Part shown: positions 57,347 to 64,000 of the stretch, piece by piece
How the letters are laid out: each line of letters begins with the position of its first letter
Position numbering within the stretch: the first letter of the stretch is position 1
NCBI GenBank assembly: GCA_021234155.1
Contig: JAJEKV010000112.1
Coordinates: 2,662,282-2,726,281, forward strand
DNA from: Isoetes taiwanensis
Taxonomy: Eukaryota; Streptophyta; Lycopodiopsida; Isoetales; Isoetaceae
DNA length: 64,000 nucleotides
Direction of reading: 5' to 3'
Program-made: the position numbers and the translations under genes
Notes under the pieces: generated by a model
The model's input: only the letters and a program-made list of their open reading frames with translations
Told to the model about the DNA's origin: nothing
The model's database searches: none

Positions 57347-58912
57347 TATAGACTAATCTCAAAAGCAAAAGCTAAATGCCTGGAATAGACTTATAAAATG
57401 TACGTATAAAATGTATCTACTACATATACTGGATGCTTCATTAGATAGGATGCTTGTCCTATATATAAGCAGCCATGCATGCAGGATACACTATTACTGA
57501 GAAGGCAATCTGCATCATCCCAAAGTATGTACCTTAATCAATGCTCTACAATTTAGGTTCCTCGTAATATCAAAGAAATAACTTACTCAGACAGATGCAA
57601 TAAGAAAATGGCCCACATCAGCAAACATATCTTTGGTCCTTGGTGATGTATCACGTACGTTAGAACATGTGAACATGTAATAATTGATGTAAGTTATGCA
57701 GATAGCATTAACTAACCTATAATGATAACATATATAACTCTCATGGGCAAGATGCCTTAGGCATATTTGAGTGATTCTTGCCACGTATTTCCGGGCGGGA
57801 AAAAATAGGGAAACAAAAAAAAAACCAGAGAAAATGAAGTCGGGAAAAAAAATTTGCTAGAATGTGTCGAAGAAATCTTCTTCTTTGGCTATGGCGGCTA
57901 CTGTCCGGCAATGGCCTCCATTCCATCTTCTGGTTCTCATTCCTGTCTGCCATAGCGAGGTATTTGCTCCGTTTATATTTCATGTCCGCGTTCTTCGACA
58001 AAAGCTCTTTCCTTCCCCTTTCCTATATGTCCGATCCTTCATTTTCTGCCTCAATCGCCTCCATTCTCGCATCCTGGATATGAATTTGACCACTTGGGCT
58101 CCTCCGCCTTCTTCTTAGCTTCGCATCGATATCCTGTTCATAGCATTTCGTCACTCCTAACTTCTGCTTCATTTTTTCTTCCACCATGCTTCGATTAGAA
58201 CATTGTTTAATCTGTATTGTTTACTTTTGAGCCGAATGATTCATTCCTTTTTCTAGTTTTTTGCGGTAGACCAGATTGATGAAGAGATCTACAGCTCATG
58301 ACGAGTTCTTTCTCCTTTGCGGGCAGAAACGGGCTGGAACAGAGAGCTAGGAGGCGGAGAAGCGAGAGGGAAAAAGTCAGAGAAAATGAAATCGGAAAAA
58401 AAAAATGCTAGGATGTGTCGAAGAAATCTTCTTGGATAATTTTTGCCTCCATTTCTATGACAACATACAGGCGAAGTTCTGACTTACAGAAGCGATTGTG
58501 ATTGAGCTATGGTGCACAAAATCAAGAACCTGAAAACAGAAAAGGAGGAGCAAAGTAGGAGTTTTTGAGCTGCCGGAATGCTGCAAGAACAGGGTATAGG
58601 AGTTGCCGAAATGATGAAGGAGCCGCCGGATTTGATGCATTCGCCAGGGATTCCATGCTCCAGGCACTGATTTTCTCCAAAGATTGCCGGATCTGATGCC
58701 CTAACAGAGTATTGCAAAGTATTTGTTGCAGGAAAGTGTTTCATTGAGAAACCTACTGAAGGATTATTTGCTTTGGAACTACACAGTATGCAAATCAATT
58801 CAAGGATAGGTCATATTGATGACATACAGAACTAAAAAGGATCACATATGTGAAGGATTATTTGCTGATAGCAGTAAAATGAAGAAAAGAATGCAAATAC
58901 TTGGTTCAAATA
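57347..58912. other. No firm gene; short dispersed repeats
   Basis: A 55-bp sequence (AGAGAAAATGAARTCGG...GTGTCGAAGAAATCTTCTT) occurs near 57828-57884 and again near 58379-58433. A further word, TCTCATTCCTGTCTGCCATA, is shared between 57925 and 60206. Frames here are unrecognised. Confidence 0.5.
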
Positions 58913-59400
58913 TTAGGCTGAGGAGTAAGGCGGATATATTCCTTGCCAGAAGGAACAGGAAAGCTCTGAAATCCAAACATTATCTATACACAAATACAAG
59001 CCCTTCATTCCCTCCATTTTCAACCGTTCGAAGCACTGTTGCAACCTATATCGCTCCTGCCCAGGAGCAGTAAAGATTTGGACAACATTTTCTAACTGAT
59101 ATAGGATGTTCTGCTGAATTTGCTGCAATGATTTGAGAGGTCTTTCTCCAAGCTCCACAAAAACCATAGCATATTTCTGTTGCTGTCAAATATCATCCCA
59201 GAAGAACTTGAGCAAGGTGGTCTTGCCTACGCCTTGCATACCATAAATGCAAAGCATTTTCAATCCATGCTGTTCCAGAGTCAGGAATCTGAACAACTGA
59301 CCCTTAGCCTGAACAATCGTACTGTCCTCTGAAATACAAATCTTCATATCCATTCCATTTTTGCGCGGCCCAATAAGTGCAGAAGCCAAAGCAACACAGA
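58913..59400 (-). pseudogene. NB-ARC disease-resistance gene fragment
   Basis: The minus strand reads MLCIYGMQGVGKTTLLKFFW DDI, a textbook NB-ARC P-loop (GxxGxGKTT), then an in-frame TGA near 59190. It continues in the same frame MVFVELGERPLKSLQQIQQN (the RNBS-A-like step) and GLYLCIDNVW (kinase 2, hhhhDDxW-like with DNVW). It then runs into a stop with no RNBS-B, GLPL or leucine-rich repeats. NB-ARC proteins are ATP-switch immune receptors. The nonsense codon and truncation mark a pseudogene or a captured piece, unless the TGA is a sequence error. Confidence 0.75.
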
Positions 59401-59682
59401 TTATAGGAAGAAATCTGGCAAAGGGTTCTTAAATACAGGTTTGTGAAGCTTGTGGATAACCATCTAATGAAGCCAAGCAGATGTTTGAAGAATTCTTGTG
59501 ACCTAAGACCTAGCTTATTACGAAGAATCTTGGACTTCGATTATGGCTTTTTCGTGCTTTATAATCTGGGGAGGTATTTCTGAGCAAGTAGGTATTTCTG
59601 AGTAAGTTATACTAGGATAGGATAAGATAAACCTTCTTCCTTCACAATATTTGCATCATGCCTTTTATGTTCCGAGGTCGAT
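59401..59682. other. Between two gene fragments
   Basis: No feature supported; a GAGGTATTTCTGAGxAAGTA word is duplicated at about 59571 and 59588. Confidence 0.4.
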
Positions 59683-60018
59683 ATGCAAGTTATGCTCAAA
59701 TCACTTCCTGAGAAAGGCAAGCTCCTTCAGGCTGTGATGCAAGCTGGTCCTCTTCTTCAGACGCTTCTTCTCGTTGCTCCCCTTCCTCAGTGGAGACACT
59801 CTCCCCCTCGTCTTCACTCCCATGAAAATCCTCATGTCTCCATGCCCCTTCCTCCCTCTTTCCACCTTTCTTTGCACCCCAAGAACAATACCATATCTTC
59901 AGTTTTTCCTTTCTATCTCAACACCAGACCCTCTCGTGTCCCTAGGCTCGATGGCCACCTTCTTCCCCATGACTTTAGACACTTTGGCAATGCCCCTAAG
60001 TATGCAAAGATCCATTGA
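59683..60018 (+). pseudogene. Fragment with a conserved plant-specific motif
   Basis: The 111-codon frame begins LKSLPEKGKLLQAVMQAG then PLLQTLLLVAPLPQWRHSPP. I recognise LPEKGKLLxAVMxAGPLLQT LL..GPLPQWRxPPP as a conserved C-terminal block of a plant-specific family of unknown function. The text after it is Pro/His/Ser-rich and may be out of family. No preceding exons are evident, so it is probably an orphaned last exon or a captured fragment. It is intact over the motif itself. Confidence 0.45.
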
Positions 60019-60400
60019 TCTTCTATATCCCCTTGAGTGTTCATAGTCATAAGTTTCATCTATATAAAAAAAAATGGTTCATCACTTGGTTCTTTTAGCT
60101 TGGCTTTCCCTGTTTGAAAATTGATAAAAACTAGGCTAGTTGATTAGTTCAAATGTTGCTTTGAAGTTTGGCAAAATTGACGCTTCCATTCAGTCTTCTA
60201 ATTCTCATTCCTGTCTGCCATAGTGACTGGTTTTTAGATTGATGTGGAAAAAACTCTCCGGCTGTTAGGACTCGTGGAGAATCATGGTTTTTAGAGAGTC
60301 GTGGTTTTCTAGAGATTTGTTTCTCATCGGCTACAACTTCTTCTAATCCGATCTGTGTAGGTTGGGGTTTGTGAAAAAATTTCAGGGTTTGGACAGGTAA
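60019..60400. other. No supported gene
   Basis: The minus-strand frame at 60149-60487 translates partly across the minisatellite that follows and is not recognised. Confidence 0.4.
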
Positions 60401-60484
60401 GGTAACATGGGTGCCTTTGCCCCTAAACTGCCACAACAAAGAGTAACATGGGTGCCTTTGCCCATAAACTGCCACAACAAAGGG
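60401..60484. repeat. 41-bp minisatellite, two units
   Basis: GTAACATGGGTGCCTTTGCC then CxTAAACTGCCACAACAAAG occurs twice in tandem (60402 and 60443) with one or two differences. Confidence 0.95.
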
Positions 60485-60520
60485 CATTTGCTAAAGTGTG
60501 ATGTATTTCCTGTTGCAACA

Positions 60521-60604
60521 CAAACAACTACTAGAAGGTGACAATTAGAAAAATAAAACAATCAAACAACTACTAGAAGGTGACAATTAGAAAAATAAAA
60601 CAAT
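60521..60604. repeat. 42-bp minisatellite, two units
   Basis: CAAACAACTACTAGAAGGTG then ACAATTAGAAAAATAAAACA AT is present twice in perfect tandem (60521 and 60563). It lies only 37 bp from another minisatellite of nearly the same period but unrelated sequence. Confidence 0.95.
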
Positions 60605-62028
60605 ATAGGAAAAAATCGTTGTCTATACACGTCGTTGTCTAATTTTTACAATTTGCAATATGTTCTTTTGATAGAAACTTTATTTGATTTGCATGTTATA
60701 ACTTTAAACTAGGGCATTTTTAGTTGCTTTTCAAGTTTCACACTATACACAATTTTAGAAGACTACAGTATCGAGCTGAATGTAGATGAGTTCTGAATAC
60801 TGATTGCAAGACAAGTCCTACTATAGAAGTCCTACCATGCAATATATTTTTAACATTCAAAGTCTATATGCACAAGGCTCGGCACACGTGAGTTAAGGGG
60901 CAATGCAAAAAGCTTAAGCCAAGAATGATTAGGATCCAGGTGGTGTTAAGGGGAAGATGTGAAAAGTTTAAGCCAAGAATGATTACATAATTTTGATTAC
61001 CATCCATGTTCAAGACATTTTTGCTACAAAATCTTGAGGACATGAGGTAATTTCAAGCACCATGTCGTCCTTGATGCAAAACAAAGGGCAATAGTGTAGG
61101 TTCAACTCCTGCATGTTCTTTCGCATCTTAAGGATGTCCAGAATTGAGATCTATTCGACTTAGCACAAAACGTCTTTTGCAACAGGTTGGAGAAGAGAAA
61201 TGTTCGCGGCGGCCGCAAGGTCGCCGCGATAAATTTCTTGTAATGAAAGCACTGTTCCTCTAAGTGAAATCCAATCTTGTCACTTATTTAACTTGACATA
61301 GTAATAAATGTACATCGGGTTGAATGCTTTGAGGATACTCGTATCATATTTGAAGACATCATAGATTTCAATAAATCAAATGGAAGAAACCAGATGAATA
61401 CTGCTGGGGCAAACATAAATCCAACGTTTGTCTATGCCAAAGTGCTAAACAAAAAAAAATGCTGACAAAATAATAACTAACAAAATCATCACCACATCTA
61501 TTTTAGGCGAAACTTATATAAATTAGGAGAAGGTAAGACAATAGTTTCTTAGAAACGACATTGAGATGGACAAGACAGTACTTTGGCTTACAGATGTTGC
61601 TTCAATTTTATTTTTTCGAACAACTGACATAACTGCATACTATCAACCACAATACATGTAACATGAAATCACTTCCATAAAGACATATATCTACACATAT
61701 ATAATCGAGACACACCAAGATTCGATTCCCAGATTCCTGGGTGGGGGAAAAAATCGTGAGGGAAAAATATACCTGCAAAAATTTCCAATGATGCCACGTT
61801 TTTGTCCTTATCCGGTTTCGGAGGAATCCGCTCCGTCAAATCCGGTCATTTTTGGTAGGGAGGGCAACATCGCAGCAGATTAGAAGACTTCTGAGAACAA
61901 AAGGCAGGCCGCCAAAGCGGGGTTTTCACCCATTATCACGGCTCGGATCACCGTAATTCTCCACAAGAACTCATACTTGATTGTTTGGGTTAGAAGCATT
62001 CTCATTGCAAATAGGCGTGCTTGGTTAG
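60605..62028. other. No gene; one GC-rich hairpin
   Basis: At about 61206-61229, CGCGGCGGCC...CGCCGCG forms a short GC-rich stem in otherwise AT-rich sequence. GTTTAAGCCAAGAATGATTA recurs near 60910 and 60970. No exon is supported. Confidence 0.5.
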
Positions 62029-62089
62029 TTGATCGTTCTTAGTGTGTCTTTGCAAGGTAACGTGTTTTATTTTGCCTTCGATCTTGGTA

Positions 62090-62360
62090 CCGGGCTTTGG
62101 ATTGTGGCATTTCATTTGACACTCTTTATTTATATCACGATTATGGGTCTCCTTGCAAAAATCGCCGGCCGAGGGGTCGTTCTTTGTCCCCCGCTTTGGC
62201 GAAGTCATGTTCGTGGATTGAGCTGGTGCCGCTGCTGCACAAGAATCTCAATTTTCCGACAGTGGAGTTAGCGTTAGGCGTGGGCGAGGTACCCCCTGTT
62301 TCTAACGTTAATGCACCTAGAGATTTGGGCTTTCTTTCTCATTTTGGAAGCCTCTTGGTA
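62090..62360 (+). CDS. Unrecognised exon-like stretch
   Basis: An open frame (62097-62369) contains RRPRGRSLSPALAKSCSWIE LVPLLHKNLNFPTVELALGV then GEVPP and runs up to a possible GTAAGC donor near 62358. It is GC-richer and more protein-like than its surroundings, but I do not know the family. It may start a gene that continues to the right. Confidence 0.3.
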
Positions 62361-62375
62361 AGCTTTTGAACGGAG

Positions 62376-62560
62376 ACATTTAATCATGTTGCTCGAGTAA
62401 AGAAGATTACGCACCATACTTGGGGCTTCTTTGCTCAAACTATCCCATGCTATCCTCGAAAAATGAACGCCCCGATATCATCGAGCTTCAAAAGCCCCCG
62501 CTTTTACATTGTGAATTGGGTTGCGGGGCTTCCAACTCTGCAGATTCATGCGGTTATGTG
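62376..62560 (+). CDS. Unrecognised exon-like stretch
   Basis: An open frame with HVARVKKITHHTWGFFAQTI PCYPRKMNAP and FYIVNWVAGLPTLQIHAVM ends at a GTATGT donor near 62561. The gap to the previous stretch is too short for a normal intron, so the two are either alternative or separated by a frameshift. Confidence 0.3.
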
Positions 62561-63059
62561 GTATGTGCCTATCTGTCTTTCCCATCATTCTAAAAATCTG
62601 ATATAGAACAAGGAACGGCCCTATTCTTCCCCTGTTTTGTGCTGATCAAATTCACCTTGCCAAAAATATGGTGCCCGAGGATTTCTATTGAAATTAAGGC
62701 AAACGCCGTTGGAAATGATAAAAGTGGCGTAATTTGTCTTTTGGAACAAGCGCTACAATTAGTTTCATTTGCGTAAGCAAAGGCTTTGTGGTACATGGTA
62801 TGTTCTATAACTAGTTTTGCAATTTAACTAAATACACACACCGGCCAGATTATGTATATGGCGGTAATGGAGTTCTTCTCGATTAGAAGGTCGTTTTTTG
62901 CGAAGTTTCCCTGCACAACAAGGGACTTGAAGAAGCTCGGCAGACATATGAAAACCTCGGGCGCTTAAGGATTTTAAAGTATAATACCTTATATTTTTCG
63001 CTTCCTATTGTAATTTGAAGCAAGATCGGCAAAACCGCAGTGAATTTAAGGCATTGCCA

Positions 63060-63365
63060 AAAGTCGAAATATTTATGACTTGGCCATTAGGGTTTATGGC
63101 ATACTGAGACACTACTTTGGCAAGAATACCTTTGCATTGGAGTTGAAGGTATTACGCCTTTATCTTTACTCTTAAAAGCACGCCTAACCTTTTTTTTTTT
63201 TTCCACATTATGATGGTCTTGCTTTACATTTCGTAATGGAAACGCAGGCTTCGGAGCTATTTATTGGCGTGCTAGAAAGACACTAAAGGATCCATTCTCA
63301 TGTATTGAGAACTCGCCAATTCTTACCATCATAAATTGCAATAAGCTATTGAAAGGGGATAAGCA
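63060..63365 (+). CDS. Two short exon-like stretches
   Basis: IYDLAIRVYGILRHYFGKNT FALELK (about 63072-63150) and, after an AG near 63249, FGAIYWRARKTLKDPFSCIE NSPILTIINCNKLLKGDKHE (to about 63369, before a GTAATG donor) read like protein. They may be successive exons of one gene. The family is unknown and the phases are not all verified. Confidence 0.3.
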
Positions 63366-63654
63366 TGAGGTAATGTAACGAGACTTATCTAATCCTTGAT
63401 GATTCAAACGGAGAGATGAAAGGTTTCTTCAATACGTGCATCCTCAAACTTGGAACCATTAGCTTGCACATCAAGATTGCATCATGTTGGAATTCGAGGA
63501 GTCATTTGCATCACCGCCCTTGTGATGTAGCAAGTGGAAATTTCGCACAAATTATAACAAATATCCGAAAAAAATGATGATGCAGTTGCTTCGTGGCATG
63601 TAGCTTTATTAGACTACAAAGTCCGATGCGGTATGCTCTCTGTCATTGAGGGCT

Positions 63655-64000
63655 TAACTTTCCTCGAAAGAATATGTAGCAAAGTTTTATTGTTGGAATA
63701 AATCCGGAACTAGAGTTCCAAGTAGTGTAGATGATTCAAAAAAGAGAAACGTATTTTTTGCTAGTAATCATAAATATAGGAGGATTTTTCGTCACAAAGA
63801 TGCAGAATATTGGCTATTTTTTTTGGCTCAAAATGCACGCAAGGCTATGGCATCTATGATGGCTATGGCATTTGTGTTTGTTTCGAAATTCCGGGCGTGG
63901 TGTAAAAAGATATACCACGCGATCTTCTTCGGCCAGGACAAATTTCTCCAATGTTTCCCGCCCTCTGCTAGCAATTTCAAGCAACCCTTCGCATCCTTGA
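63655..64000 (+). CDS. Open frame running off the window edge
   Basis: From 63655 a frame stays open for 115 codons to the end of the window. It includes YVAKFYCWNKSGTRVP, KYRRIFRHKDAEYWLFFLAQ, and a Met/Ala-rich then basic segment. I do not recognise it. It could be a terminal exon of the gene suggested by the stretches at 62-63.4 kb, or an unrelated frame cut by the edge. Confidence 0.3.

Noticed and set aside
61206-61229. A third Helitron end
   Set aside because: The GC-rich hairpin is not followed by CTRR at the right distance.

Overview
This window is nuclear DNA of a land plant. It is AT-rich, dominated by repeats, and has few genes. Two genes are recognised firmly. One is a ten-exon chloroplast membrane protein of the FtsH/M41-like metalloprotease family (26342-29843, +). 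The other is the start of the gene for the epsilon subunit of mitochondrial F1 ATP synthase (exon 1 at 39875-40070, -). GT-AG introns, telo-box promoter motifs, copia-type and tRNA-iMet-primed LTR elements, plant Helitron ends and fragments of COI1, NB-ARC, Kelch and ankyrin genes all fit a plant. The loose texture would suit a large-genome fern, lycophyte or similar non-seed plant, but I cannot fix the lineage from this sequence.

Layout. 0.5-4.8 kb (-): a spliced orphan gene with an acidic first exon and a 434-codon second exon. 6.9-7.3 kb (-): candidate coding pieces in shifting frames. 7.6-12.2 kb: a poly-A and 23-bp repeat tract, a Helitron 3' end and two tandem duplications. 13.5-14.6 kb (-): a small gene of unknown function whose intron phases agree. 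15.0-21.5 kb: a pyrimidine-rich composite repeat with a 156-bp exact direct repeat, perfect hairpins and a degenerate hairpin array. 22.1-23.5 kb: the 3' end of a copia-like element and a tandem repeat. 26.3-29.8 kb: the FtsH-like gene. 30.5-31.7 kb: a repeat array carrying canonical heat-shock-element arrangements. 31.7-35.3 kb: a SINE, a direct repeat, an ankyrin pseudogene and a hAT-like element. 35.3-39.8 kb: no firm gene. 39.9-40.1 kb: the ATP synthase epsilon exon.

41.6-47.1 kb: an inverted repeat, SINE-like units and a minus-strand LTR element whose 3' LTR is followed by a second primer-binding-site remnant, suggesting a tandem LTR-internal-LTR-internal arrangement. 47.9-48.6 kb (-): a Kelch-repeat pseudogene. 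52.2-54.2 kb: a MITE with long terminal inverted repeats, a COI1-like pseudogene exon, and a tandemly duplicated first exon that may derive from condensin II subunit D3. 54.5-55.9 kb: a direct duplication. 57.3 kb: a second Helitron 3' end. 58.9-60.0 kb: an NB-ARC fragment broken by a stop and a fragment with a conserved plant-specific motif. 60.4-60.6 kb: two minisatellites. 62-64 kb (+): unrecognised exon-like stretches running off the window.

The genes do not form a pathway. The main story is turnover: one intact plastid gene and one housekeeping exon sit among mobile elements and captured or decaying gene pieces. Splice sites and intron phases were read by eye. No database search or alignment software was used.
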